Part shown: piece by piece, positions 1 through 7,690 of the stretch
How the letters are laid out: each line of letters starts with the position of its first letter
How positions within the stretch are numbered: position 1 is the stretch's first letter
Assembly: GCA_944363005.1 (NCBI GenBank)
Contig: CALVTV010000022.1
Location: 1 to 14,277, forward strand
Direction: 5' to 3'
Length of the DNA stretch: 14,277 nt
Source: an uncultured Clostridia bacterium
GTDB taxonomy: Bacteria; Bacillota; Clostridia; Christensenellales; Aristaeellaceae
Program-made: the position numbers and the translations under genes
Notes under the pieces: model-generated
Seen by the model: the letters and a program-made list of their open reading frames with translations, nothing else
Databases searched by the model: none
Told to the model about the DNA's origin: nothing

Positions 1-164
1 AGTAGTCTAAAAAGCGACCTGCTACGCTGAAGGGGAGAAAGGATGAAATGAGGTTTTGACAGAAAAACAAGTCAATCTTGCATAACAAAGCCTAAATTGG
101 GCTGATTTTCGGATATATCAGCCTATACTTGCATCTTCAACACTAGAAACTGTAAAAAGAAAGA

Positions 165-191
165 ACACCGACATTGTATCAATATCGGTGT
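165..191. repeat. imperfect hairpin, possible - strand terminator
   Basis: ACACCGA (165-171) pairs with TCGGTGT (185-191). After one mismatch the stem continues ATTG/CAAT around a TAT loop. An A-rich run precedes it on the + strand (about 154-164), so a transcript on the - strand would end in a U-rich tail. It could stop - strand transcription leaving the glf side, but no intact - strand gene lies just upstream of it. Confidence 0.4.
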
Positions 192-252
192 CCTTTGGTG
201 TGTCTGCGCTGATATAATGATACAAGTTACGATTACCGGCTCGACCGATTCG

Positions 253-301
253 GGGTGTTCACAGCAGGTGCAATTGCACCCCCTGTGAACACCCGTTTTT
301 T
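253..301 (+). terminator. strong intrinsic terminator
   Basis: GGGTGTTCACAG (253-264) pairs perfectly with CTGTGAACACCC (283-294). Inside lies a second perfect palindrome, GGTGCAATTGCACC (267-280). The stem is followed by G and six T (296-301), the classic Rho-independent form on the + strand. No + strand gene is visible upstream in the window, so it probably serves a gene ending left of the edge or a small RNA. Confidence 0.75.
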
Positions 302-393
302 AGATACTTGTTCATGAACAGTTCTCTTTCACCGGGTGATTCATCCCCCTTGGTATATCCAGTCTGGAACATGTACCAATATGACAGACTCAG

Positions 394-1320
<927 letters not shown>

Positions 1321-1322
<2 letters not shown>

Positions 1323-1346
1323 GCCACCGGCTTTGCCGGTGGTTTT
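1321..1346 (+). terminator. GC-rich hairpin with T tract at the glf breakpoint
   Basis: CCACCGGC (1324-1331) pairs with GCCGGTGG (1335-1342) around a TTT loop, followed by TTTT (1343-1346). The T tract lies on the + strand, although the flanking gene (oleate hydratase, ending at 1365) is read on the - strand. On the - strand the stem is followed by CTTGCAC, a weak tail. It lies exactly where recognisable glf sequence stops, so it may also mark a deletion junction. Confidence 0.55.
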
Positions 1347-1364
1347 GACTGATCTTCCGAATCC

Positions 1365-3158
1365 TCACTCAATCAGCCTGCTCTCCCTGAGCAGGATCTC
1401 AATATCCGTTCCCTTCACCTTTTTGAGCACAATCCTCAGCAGCTCGTGCTCCATGAAGCCCAGCTTCACGTCGGTGATCGGCTTCTTGTCGATGGCGTAG
1501 TAGCAGGCGCGCAGCAGCTCGCGCACGTCATACTTGCTGCCCCAGACCTCCGGCACGCCGCGGTCGACGTTCAGCAGCGTGTAGACCGCCTCCATGCCCG
1601 TGCGCATCGAGTATTCGATGGTGAAGATGGTGTCGCGGGGCGTCTCCGTGAACTGGCCGAGGAAGGCGAAGTTGACGGATCCGTCCGGCACCACATGCGG
1701 GCGATCCTCATTCTTCCTGGGCTGGAAGAAGGCGTTGATGTAGGGCATGAAGCACGTCGTGGTGTTGCAGGCGTCCGCCGCCAGCGCGTCAATCCGCTCC
1801 TCCGGCACGCCGATGTGGCAGAGCCACTCCCGGCAGACCTCCTCGCCGGTGCATTCCCGCATGGGCTTTTTCACGTAGTTGCCCGGCTTGTTGGTGTTCA
1901 GCGCGTAGAGCCAGATGAGCACCATGTTCTTGTCCTGCGATTTGAACTGCGGCTGGCGGTTGATCGTCCAGGAGAGGTACCAGTTCTCGGCGCTGTCCTT
2001 GACGGTCACGATGCCGCCGGTCGTCACCTTCCCGGCGCGGGGATCGCGCTGGCAGATGTCCATGATGTGGCGGATGATTTCCTCGTTCGAGGTGGCGACC
2101 GTCGCGCTCATCCAGTTGGTCGCCTCGATGTCACTGCAGAAGGCGTCCGGGTTGCCGAACTCGCCATGCGTGGCCTGCGCAGCAATCGCCTTCCACATGT
2201 CCCACGATTCGCCGCGCCCATTCTCCAGACCGCTCAGGTCCGGGGCGTGCGTCTGGTCGCCGTAGCAAGTGGAATCCGTGCAGCAGCCGTTGGTGATGAA
2301 CACCAGGTCGTCCTCGATCAGGTCGATGGTCTGCTGCTGCCCGTCCTTGACATAGACGATCTGACGGGCGATCTTCCTGTCGCCCACCGTCTCGATGACG
2401 ACGTTCTTCACGTCCATGCCGTACTCGATGCGCACGCCGTGGGATTCTAGATACTTGACCAGCGGCAGAATCAGGCTCTCATACTGGTTCAGCTTCGTGA
2501 AGCGCAGCGCGCTGAAGTCCGGCAGGCCGTCGATGTGGTGGACGTAGCGGCAGAGGTAGCGCTTCATCTCCAGCGCGCTCGACCAGCGCTGGAAAGCGAA
2601 CATCGTCTGCCAGTACAGCCAGAAGTTCGTCTCCCAGAAGGAATCGGGCAGCACCTCGGAAATCTTCTTGCCCTCCAGCTCCTTTTCCGGCGTGATGAAC
2701 AGCTTGGAGAGCGCCATGGCGGACGCCTTGTCCAGCCCGAACTTCTTATCGGTGTGCGCGTCCTCGCCCTGATGCACGGTGGCGCGGCACAGCGAGTAGG
2801 TGGGATCGTGCTTGTTCAGCCAGTAATACTCGTCCAGCACGGACGCGCCGGGCGTTTCCAGCGAGGGCACGTCGCGGAACATGTCCCACATGACCTCGAA
2901 GTGGTTGTCCATCTCGCGCCCGCCGCGCATGAAGAAACCCTTCGTGACGTCCTTGCGTCCGTCGCAGCTGCCGCCTGCCAGCTCCAGCTTTTCCAGCAGA
3001 TGAATGTGCTCGCCCTTCATCTGCCCGTCGCGCACCAGATAAAACGCGGCGGTCAGGCCGGCCAGACCCGTGCCGATGATGTAAGCGGATTTCTTGTCAA
3101 CGCCCTCCGGCTTCTCGGGATGGGCAAAGGATTCGTAGGTACCAGCGGAATAATACAT
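1365..3158 (-). CDS. ohyA: oleate hydratase (MCRA family)
   Basis: This FAD-binding fatty acid hydratase adds water across the cis-9 double bond of oleate or linoleate to give 10-hydroxy fatty acids; in other Firmicutes it is linked to detoxifying host unsaturated fatty acids. The 597-residue length is typical. The N-terminal nucleotide-binding motif is IIGTGLAGLTAAFYL (about 27-41). The hallmark RGGREM places Glu82, and KRYLCRY places Tyr201; both fall at the numbers I recall for the catalytic Glu82 and Tyr201 of the Staphylococcus aureus enzyme. Later blocks such as NGCCTDSTCYGDQTHAPD and FLGQFTETPRDTIFT are also typical. The start is set by AGGAGG (complement of 3167-3172), 8 bp before the ATG. 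It lies 132 bp downstream of a TetR gene on the same strand, its likely regulator. The frame is intact, in contrast to the dead glf beside it. Confidence 0.96.
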   Translation of the reverse strand: MYYSAGTYESFAHPEKPEGVDKKSAYIIGTGLAGLTAAFYLVRDGQMKGEHIHLLEKLELAGGSCDGRKDVTKGFFMRGGREMDNHFEVMWDMFRDVPSLETPGASVLDEYYWLNKHDPTYSLCRATVHQGEDAHTDKKFGLDKASAMALSKLFITPEKELEGKKISEVLPDSFWETNFWLYWQTMFAFQRWSSALEMKRYLCRYVHHIDGLPDFSALRFTKLNQYESLILPLVKYLESHGVRIEYGMDVKNVVIETVGDRKIARQIVYVKDGQQQTIDLIEDDLVFITNGCCTDSTCYGDQTHAPDLSGLENGRGESWDMWKAIAAQATHGEFGNPDAFCSDIEATNWMSATVATSNEEIIRHIMDICQRDPRAGKVTTGGIVTVKDSAENWYLSWTINRQPQFKSQDKNMVLIWLYALNTNKPGNYVKKPMRECTGEEVCREWLCHIGVPEERIDALAADACNTTTCFMPYINAFFQPRKNEDRPHVVPDGSVNFAFLGQFTETPRDTIFTIEYSMRTGMEAVYTLLNVDRGVPEVWGSKYDVRELLRACYYAIDKKPITDVKLGFMEHELLRIVLKKVKGTDIEILLRESRLIE

Positions 3159-3191
3159 ATTTCAAACCTCCTGTTGCTTGGTGATGGTTTC

Positions 3192-3219
3192 ATTATAGAA
3201 AAAATCAGGAGGTTTTCCA
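3192..3219 (-). promoter_or_regulatory. promoter of oleate hydratase
   Basis: On the - strand a perfect TATAAT (complement of 3192-3197) lies 16 bp downstream of TGGAAA (complement of 3214-3219), a 4/6 match to TTGACA. The start point would fall about 25 bp before the AGGAGG site of the hydratase. So the hydratase has its own promoter and need not depend on read-through from the TetR gene. Confidence 0.6.
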
Positions 3220-3222
3220 TAA

Positions 3223-3269
3223 ACAGAAGCCGCTCCGTGATGAAAGCTTCATCACCGGGCGGCTTCTGT
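3223..3269. repeat. 47-bp inverted repeat: terminator and/or TetR operator
   Basis: ACAGAAGCCGC (3223-3233) pairs with GCGGCTTCTGT (3259-3269). The core GTGATGAAAGCTTCATCAC (3237-3255) is itself a perfect 8+3+8 palindrome. The repeat follows the TetR stop (3291) and sits just upstream of the hydratase -35 box. The T tail on the - strand is weak (TTTAT), so it is a mediocre terminator. The inner palindrome has the size and symmetry of a TetR-family operator. Both roles are inferred. Confidence 0.55.
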
Positions 3270-3290
3270 AAAGCTTTTTATCAGATTGCG

Positions 3291-3857
3291 TCAAATGATG
3301 GACTGTACGCTGAACCTTTGCAGCCCCTGCGCGATGTTGCCCTTGATGAGCGTCACCAGATGATCTACCAGCGCCTTCGGGTCCTGCTGCATGTCGTCCT
3401 TGATCCAGTCGAGCATCAGCCCGATGAACACATAGCTATATACGCGCGCGATGAACGCCTTGTCCTCGTCCCGAACGGTCATCCCGGCGGCCTCCTCGTT
3501 GATGACGTCCAGCAGCAGATGATCCACCAGCGGCCTCAGATACCGCTCCACCTGCTCCTGATGCACGCAGCGGTACACGTTCATGATGAAGGGCTTGTTG
3601 GCCCGCACGGCCTCGAAGATCTGCAGAAAGCCCTCCTGCCATGTGGCGTAGGTTTTCTTCTCCTCCAGCGCGGCCCGGGCATCCTCCAGACAGGCCCACT
3701 CCACCAGATCGTAGATGTCCTTGAAGTGATAGTAGAAGGTCATGCGGTTGATGCCGCAGTCCTCGGCAATATCGTTGATCGTTATCTTCGTCAGGGGCTT
3801 TTTCAGCAGCAGATTCTTGAGCGACCGCTCCAAAGCCCGCTTTGTGATCTTAGACAT
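3291..3857 (-). CDS. TetR/AcrR family transcriptional regulator
   Basis: A 188-residue protein with the usual TetR build: an N-terminal DNA-binding domain with a helix-turn-helix at about residues 24-46 (ITINDIAEDCGINRMTFYYHF) and a helical C-terminal ligand domain. The closest named class I can suggest is the DhaS-like TetR group common in Firmicutes. The start ATG (3855-3857) follows AAGGTGG on the - strand. The gene is directly upstream of, and co-oriented with, oleate hydratase, so control of that gene, perhaps with an unsaturated fatty acid as ligand, is a reasonable inference. A paralogue of identical length lies at 6781-7347; the two genes share 22 identical bases across the recognition helix (3743-3764 and 7233-7254). 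Confidence 0.9.
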   Translation of the reverse strand: MSKITKRALERSLKNLLLKKPLTKITINDIAEDCGINRMTFYYHFKDIYDLVEWACLEDARAALEEKKTYATWQEGFLQIFEAVRANKPFIMNVYRCVHQEQVERYLRPLVDHLLLDVINEEAAGMTVRDEDKAFIARVYSYVFIGLMLDWIKDDMQQDPKALVDHLVTLIKGNIAQGLQRFSVQSII

Positions 3858-3906
3858 GTCATCATTCCCACCTTATAAATCGAAGAGCTTGTGTTCCAGC
3901 GTCTTT

Positions 3907-3935
3907 ATGATACCACAGAAGCCGCATCCGTTCCA
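3907..3935 (-). promoter_or_regulatory. extended -10 promoter of the TetR gene
   Basis: On the - strand TGGTATCAT forms an extended -10 element (TATCAT is the complement of 3907-3912). A weak -35 box TGGAAC (complement of 3930-3935) lies 17 bp upstream. The position, about 50 bp before the TetR start, fits. Confidence 0.5.
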
Positions 3936-3999
3936 GTGGCAATCGCGCATGCGCACGGCATGGAAATCATGGCATAGCTTAAACTTTCATTTCCACTGG
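3933..3999. repeat. overlapping, mutually exclusive inverted repeats
   Basis: CCAGTGG (3933-3939) can pair with CCACTGG (3993-3999), and TGGAAAT (3961-3967) with ATTTCCA (3989-3995). The right arms overlap, so only one can form at a time. The region lies upstream of the TetR promoter and is otherwise non-coding. Arms of 7 bp at this spacing can arise by chance. Confidence 0.3.
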
Positions 4000-4028
4000 A
4001 TGAGCCGGTGGTTTTCGTTTGGATAATG

Positions 4029-4075
4029 ACAAGGCGCCGGGCCGTTGCATCATCAGGGCCTGACGCCTTGTTTTT
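4029..4075. terminator. terminator between the membrane-protein operon and TetR
   Basis: ACAAGGCG (4029-4036) pairs with CGCCTTGT (4064-4071). The stem continues inward with CGGGCC/GGCCTG after one mismatch. Five T (4071-4075) follow on the + strand, and on the - strand the tail is the weaker TCATTAT. It begins directly after the stop codon of the 4075-4680 gene on the - strand. It most likely ends that operon, possibly in both directions. Confidence 0.65.
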
Positions 4076-4680
4076 CAAGGTTGTGCGTCGCTGTCATTTG
4101 AAAAGGCCACTTCGGCCAGAACTGCCTGTCCGGCAGAGAGATATTCCAGCTTGATCGACTTGCGCTCCAAGAACCAACTCTCCACAGCCTCCCAGGCAGC
4201 AACCCAACCAGCGATGCTCAGAAACTCCATGAAGACCGGGTTGGAAGCAGAAAGCTCCAGCGCGAAATAGAGCGCCAGGAGGATGACGCCAAACATCGCC
4301 AAGCCGATTGTCTTCAGCCGATTGATCCGCAAATCCTCCTTTTTATCCCGCAGGTTGTACATGTAGTGCTCCTGAATGACCTCGCGCACGGTTTGCTGTG
4401 TGTCCCCGTCCGGTACGTGCCCATGAAAGCAAATCCGAACCGGGTATTTCAGGGGAATCGTGTACAGCTTTTCATCAATCAGCTCATAAATCGCGCCGCT
4501 CAGATCCCGCTGCTTTTGATATGTCAGCGGATTGAACAGCTCCGCGCCGTCAAACAGATTGACGTCAATCTGTGCTCTTCCATCGTCACAGAGGTACTCG
4601 CGCTCCGTCATTTCATCGGCGGAGGGAATCCGCTGTTCCAACTGCTGCATCTGCGCAAGCAACGTCTTCATCCTGTTCAT
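4075..4680 (-). CDS. small membrane protein of unknown function
   Basis: I do not recognise this family. The 201-residue protein has a soluble, mixed-charge N-terminal part (about 1-120), then two hydrophobic segments (about 124-143, IGLAMFGVILLALYFALEL, and 150-170), then a short polar tail. The start at 4680 is preferred over further upstream ATGs because AAAGGAG lies 6 bp before it on the - strand; a longer reading would overlap the preceding gene. It is the last gene of a - strand operon, 46 bp after the Mbeg1-like hydrolase, and is followed at once by a hairpin. Position suggests a job linked to the hydrolase, for instance a membrane anchor or partner, but no function can be assigned. 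Confidence 0.8.
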   Translation of the reverse strand: MNRMKTLLAQMQQLEQRIPSADEMTEREYLCDDGRAQIDVNLFDGAELFNPLTYQKQRDLSGAIYELIDEKLYTIPLKYPVRICFHGHVPDGDTQQTVREVIQEHYMYNLRDKKEDLRINRLKTIGLAMFGVILLALYFALELSASNPVFMEFLSIAGWVAAWEAVESWFLERKSIKLEYLSAGQAVLAEVAFSNDSDAQP

Positions 4681-4726
4681 GATCGCTCCTTTCCCGGCCA
4701 GGCCGGTTTTCTCGTTTCCCGGCGCG

Positions 4727-5884
4727 TCAGAGCCCTTGAGGCCGACAGCTGGTATCGCTAAGCGCCTTTCTGTGCCTGGCCATCCTGCTTTCAAGATTCA
4801 GCCGGTTCGTGCTGTGCTTGAGCAGCACGAGAAACTCGATGATGCGCTCGCGGCTCTCCTTGGGCAGTTCCATCATGCGCGATATGGAGCCCGTCATGGT
4901 CCTCAGGCGGTCCCTGCGGATCTCGGACAGCGTGGTCGCCCCGGAGGCATACAACACGTCAAACAGGCACTCCACGGCTTGCCGCCGCTCATCCATAGAC
5001 ATCTGCTGGAGCCATGTGCGGACGGCCTGGTCCACCCGGAGGCTCCCAGACGTCAACGCATCCAGCTCCACAAAGTGATTGCCAACGATCTCCCAGGAAA
5101 AGCCGTCGTGCTGCAGAATGCCGATTTGCAAGCTGTCCACGATTTTGCGATGCTCATCGTGGGAGAGCAGCATGCCCACGACGGACGATTTAGGGACAAT
5201 CGAGTGAATCGCGTGGGCGATTCGCCGGTATCCGTCGGAGGCGAGTAGTTCCTCCTGAAATCCCGGGCCGTCATTGGACCACACGGCTTTGATCCGCTTC
5301 TGGATATCGACGGGGGCGAAGGAGGCGGCATACACGGCCAGATTGCCGCCCTTAGAGTGGCCGCCAAGAAGCAGCTGCTTTTCAGGATAGCGTGATGCAG
5401 TCTGGATCAGATAATGCACGGCTTCCCTGTGCGAGGGAATTTCCGGCATACAGGTGAGCAGGAAGTCCTCCTTCCAGCCCGCCAGATCATCCGTCGTGCC
5501 CCGGAAGGAGAGGTAGAGCTGCCGGCTGCTGATGTGGATGCAGATCGCATCAAACTGCTTGGCGTTCGCCGCGTCGAACAGGTCCACGCGGGAGGACAGC
5601 TTCATCCGCCGGTAGCGGCGGGAACGGGCCATCAGATACAGGAGCCACCGCAGCGACTCCTGCGAATTGCTGGCGGTGCGCGGCGGATCAGGGACCCCGG
5701 TTTCCTGAAAAACCTTGTGTGCGGCCTGCTCGACGGTGATCTCGCCTTGTCCGGGCTCTGGGATGATCTGCTTAAAGTCGAAGTAGCTCAGCATGGAGAG
5801 GATCAGGTTGTCCACCTCGCCAAATGGGCTTTCGGAGAGCGTCAGGTCGCCGCGCCACTGGATATACGCAAAGATGTTGCCCAT
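4727..5884 (-). CDS. Mbeg1-like (DUF2974) alpha/beta-hydrolase
   Basis: A 385-residue predicted serine hydrolase of the DUF2974/Mbeg1-like lipase-related family. Residues 127-130 (FRGT) correspond to the oxyanion region of class 3-type lipases, and GGHSKGGNLA (about 174-183) is the nucleophile elbow with Ser177. Asp205 in SNDGPGF (203-209) and a histidine further on (His240s or His270) could complete the triad. No signal peptide is seen, so it is probably cytosolic. The substrate is unknown; an ester or lipid is likely from the fold. The start at 5884 follows GGAGG located inside the end of the upstream gene, whose stop lies only 2 bp before, so translation is probably coupled. It is the middle gene of a three-gene operon. 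Confidence 0.88.
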   Translation of the reverse strand: MGNIFAYIQWRGDLTLSESPFGEVDNLILSMLSYFDFKQIIPEPGQGEITVEQAAHKVFQETGVPDPPRTASNSQESLRWLLYLMARSRRYRRMKLSSRVDLFDAANAKQFDAICIHISSRQLYLSFRGTTDDLAGWKEDFLLTCMPEIPSHREAVHYLIQTASRYPEKQLLLGGHSKGGNLAVYAASFAPVDIQKRIKAVWSNDGPGFQEELLASDGYRRIAHAIHSIVPKSSVVGMLLSHDEHRKIVDSLQIGILQHDGFSWEIVGNHFVELDALTSGSLRVDQAVRTWLQQMSMDERRQAVECLFDVLYASGATTLSEIRRDRLRTMTGSISRMMELPKESRERIIEFLVLLKHSTNRLNLESRMARHRKALSDTSCRPQGL

Positions 5885-5886
5885 CG

Positions 5887-6456
5887 CTATTCCTCCGTCG
5901 GGAAATCGGTGGGCTTCATGACCTTCACCGCGCACAGCGCGACGCACAGACTGAGGATGCCTTCCGCTAGCAGGGAGATGCCCATCAGCCCGGTGAGCAC
6001 CTGCGCACTCTGCGAGGGACGCAGCATCAGCAGCATCCCCGCTATGCCGGCCAGAATTGCCATGACCAGAATCAGCCACCACGTTTGGAGGCCGAAGCGC
6101 CGCGCGTCCAGCGACGTCTGGATTTTGAGCAGACCATCCGCCAGAACGGCAATACCCAGAATGACGCACAGAAAGCTCATCACATCCTCTGGGCGCAGCA
6201 AAACGACGACACTCAACGCCATGAGAAGGATGCCGAATGCCAGATCGTATTGAAAGGCCAGCTGATACTGATCACGGGAAAGATATCCAATCAGCTTGAT
6301 GACGCCGGATACCCCCAGAACGAGGCCGACCACGATGCCGATTACCGACAGGGACAATCCCGGCATCAACAGCATCAACAGGCCGAGAGCGCATAATATG
6401 ATCGAAATGACGATATAGGCTTTCTTCGCTGCCCGAATGAGCCTGACAGAATCCAT
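5887..6456 (-). CDS. HdeD family (DUF308) membrane protein
   Basis: A 189-residue integral membrane protein with about six hydrophobic helices (near 13-31, 35-57, 70-87, 92-110, 125-146 and 150-176). This repeated helix layout, with motifs such as LMLLMPGLSLSVIGIVVGL, LLMALSVVVLLRPE and LLMLRPSQSAQ, is typical of the HdeD/DUF308 family. In enterobacteria HdeD is linked to acid resistance; in Firmicutes the role is unknown. The start at 6456 is chosen because AGAGGAGG lies 7-8 bp upstream on the - strand; the open frame continues further up without a better site. It is the first gene of the operon with the Mbeg1-like hydrolase (2 bp gap). Confidence 0.9.
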   Translation of the reverse strand: MDSVRLIRAAKKAYIVISIILCALGLLMLLMPGLSLSVIGIVVGLVLGVSGVIKLIGYLSRDQYQLAFQYDLAFGILLMALSVVVLLRPEDVMSFLCVILGIAVLADGLLKIQTSLDARRFGLQTWWLILVMAILAGIAGMLLMLRPSQSAQVLTGLMGISLLAEGILSLCVALCAVKVMKPTDFPTEE

Positions 6457-6528
6457 AGGTGTTCCTCCTCTGTGTTGATTACATCCCATGAGGGTAAGGA
6501 AGCGTATGTGCTCCGGATGGCTGCAAAA

Positions 6529-6557
6529 AGTATAGCAGAGTGTCGTCCGTTCGGAAA
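6529..6557 (-). promoter_or_regulatory. extended -10 promoter of the HdeD operon
   Basis: On the - strand TGCTATACT forms an extended -10 (TATACT is the complement of 6529-6534), with a weak -35 box TTTCCG (complement of 6552-6557) 17 bp upstream. It lies about 70 bp before the HdeD-like start, downstream of the terminators of the TetR gene, and defines a separate operon. Confidence 0.6.
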
Positions 6558-6639
6558 ATAGGCACATCTCAAGCGCTGTTCTAAAACTGTACATTCCTGC
6601 CTTCCTGGCTGAAAAACAGACACTTGCGCTCAAATGCAC

Positions 6640-6659
6640 AAAAAGCAGGCTGTGCCTGC
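6640..6659 (-). terminator. second, tandem terminator after the TetR gene
   Basis: On the - strand GCAGGC-ACA-GCCTGC (complement of 6645-6659) is followed by five T (complement of 6640-6644). It lies about 80 bp beyond the first terminator at 6738-6770, with no gene I can support between them. It is either a back-up terminator for TetR or ends a very short transcript. Confidence 0.65.
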
Positions 6660-6737
6660 CCCCATTTCCGAACAGCTATGCAAAAGCAAGTTGCTCCGTG
6701 CTCGCTGTACGATTGTTTGCGCAATTCCCTATACGGC

Positions 6738-6770
6738 AAAAAGGCGGGATCGCTGTGACCCCGTCTTTTT
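6738..6770 (-). terminator. intrinsic terminator of the second TetR gene
   Basis: On the - strand AAAAAGACGGG (complement of 6760-6770) pairs with CCCGCCTTTTT (complement of 6738-6748) with one G-T wobble, ending in a run of T. It lies 10 bp after the TetR stop. The A/T symmetry makes it potentially bidirectional. Confidence 0.8.
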
Positions 6771-6780
6771 GTGTTGTGCT

Positions 6781-7347
6781 TCAAATCTGTGTGCTCCGAA
6801 GAAGCAGATCTTTGACTTCTCCTTCGCGCAGCTTGCATAAGCGGGTCATATCCTGCAAGAAGCTTTCTTTCATGCTGTTGTTCAGCCAGTTCATGATCTG
6901 ACCATAACACTCGCAGGAATACGCCTCAATGATAATCCGCTGATCATCCTCCTGAATCCGGATACTGCCCAAATCATCCATTGCCTTGTCCATATACCGG
7001 GTGACAGTATGCTGACAAATCTTGAAAAGCTGCTGCTCAAAGACAACCCGGTTGGACGAATGATAGACATGCATGACGACCCGACGACGCTTCAGAGCAA
7101 AATTGATCACACTCTCAAAGCATTCCCAAAGGGAATTGATGACGAGGCTCTCCTGAATGATTCGATTGGCATCCTCCATGAAGATCGCATAGATGAGGGA
7201 CGGCAGGTCTTCAAAATGATAATAGAAGGTATTGCGGTTGATGCCGCAGTCCTCCACGATATCCTTGACGGTGATTTTGTCAACAGGCCGATCCTCCAGC
7301 AGACGGAGGCAGGAATCCATAATGGCTTTACGCGTAAATGATGCCAT
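6781..7347 (-). CDS. TetR/AcrR family transcriptional regulator (paralogue)
   Basis: A 188-residue TetR protein with its helix-turn-helix at about 24-46 (ITVKDIVEDCGINRNTFYYHF) and a helical effector domain. It has the same length as the regulator at 3291-3857 and almost the same recognition helix, so the two are probably paralogues with similar operators. The start ATG (7345-7347) follows GGAGAGG on the - strand. It is divergent from the radical SAM-metK operon and upstream of the HdeD operon on its own strand, but separated from the latter by two terminators. By the usual logic of divergent TetR genes it most likely controls itself and the radical SAM operon. Confidence 0.9.
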   Translation of the reverse strand: MASFTRKAIMDSCLRLLEDRPVDKITVKDIVEDCGINRNTFYYHFEDLPSLIYAIFMEDANRIIQESLVINSLWECFESVINFALKRRRVVMHVYHSSNRVVFEQQLFKICQHTVTRYMDKAMDDLGSIRIQEDDQRIIIEAYSCECYGQIMNWLNNSMKESFLQDMTRLCKLREGEVKDLLLRSTQI

Positions 7348-7425
7348 GCGTACCTCTCCACCTGCTTTCCGCTTTTTCTTGTTCTCCGGAACAATCTCCG
7401 CTTTTCATCTTTCTCGCGCAAAGTA

Positions 7426-7455
7426 AGTATATCATGGGGATGGGCACCCATGCAA
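7426..7455 (-). promoter_or_regulatory. promoter and possible operator of the second TetR gene
   Basis: On the - strand TATACT (complement of 7426-7431) lies 18 bp below TTGCAT (complement of 7450-7455). The spacer and edge contain overlapping symmetric words: ATGGG-CA-CCCAT (7440-7451) and CATGGG (7433-7438) with CCCATG (7447-7452). A symmetric site between -35 and -10 is a usual place for TetR autorepression; that role is inferred. Confidence 0.5.
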
Positions 7456-7690
7456 TATGGAACTTTTCAAGCTCAATGCACAGGCAGCCGTCGCAGCACT
7501 TGTCTTCATTTTCCAGATCTTTTCCAACACTTCTGTGGATTTGCCTAAAAAACAGGCACTTCAGACCCGCTGCACAGAAATCCATCACCACGCTGATTTT
7601 GTCGGTTGTCGTTTCTTGGCGGTTTTTTTACAATACAACCATCCGCCAGTACCACATCATCTGACACATGGAGATAAAGGAGATATCGTT
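7456..7690 (+). promoter_or_regulatory. promoter region of the radical SAM-metK operon
   Basis: The best promoter is TTGTCG (7606-7611), 17 bp, TACAAT (7629-7634), with the start point near 7641 and the AAAGGAG site near 7676-7682. Inverted words flank it: GGTTGT (7605-7610) with ACAACC (7635-7640), and TGGCGG (7617-7622) with CCGCCA (7643-7648). The open frame of the radical SAM gene extends upstream to 7457, but it lacks a ribosome binding site there and its residues do not look like the family. I see no SAM-I-type riboswitch. Further inverted words (TGGATTT 7536-7542 with AAATCCA 7578-7584) lie upstream of the promoter. Confidence 0.6.

Larger units (their letters stand above)
1..393. other. 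non-coding left margin with several hairpins
   Basis: I see no convincing gene here. Reading frames are short and lack ribosome binding sites. The stretch holds a 7-bp stem (GGCTGAT 100-106 with ATCAGCC 117-123), a longer imperfect hairpin at 165-191 and a strong terminator at 253-301. A TTGACA hexamer at 56-61 resembles a -35 box, but no good -10 box follows at 16-18 bp. The far left may be the 3' flank of a gene outside the window or may encode a small RNA; neither can be decided from the sequence. Confidence 0.5.

Noticed and set aside
2535..3878. 447-codon + strand frame over the oleate hydratase and TetR genes
   Set aside because: It is antisense to two genes with clear family motifs and has no ribosome binding site.
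7450..7548. 32-codon + strand frame with three Cys upstream of the radical SAM gene, as a possible RiPP precursor
   Set aside because: There is no convincing ribosome binding site, it overlaps the TetR promoter, it lies upstream of the best operon promoter, and it has no leader-core pattern.
7457..7690. N-terminal extension of the radical SAM gene
   Set aside because: The frame is open, but the promoter at 7606-7634 lies inside it and AAAGGAG directly precedes the ATG at 7691.
7641..7690. SAM riboswitch in front of the radical SAM-metK operon
   Set aside because: The leader from the likely start point is only about 50 bases and lacks the SAM-I core and SMK-box features; upstream stems lie outside the transcript.
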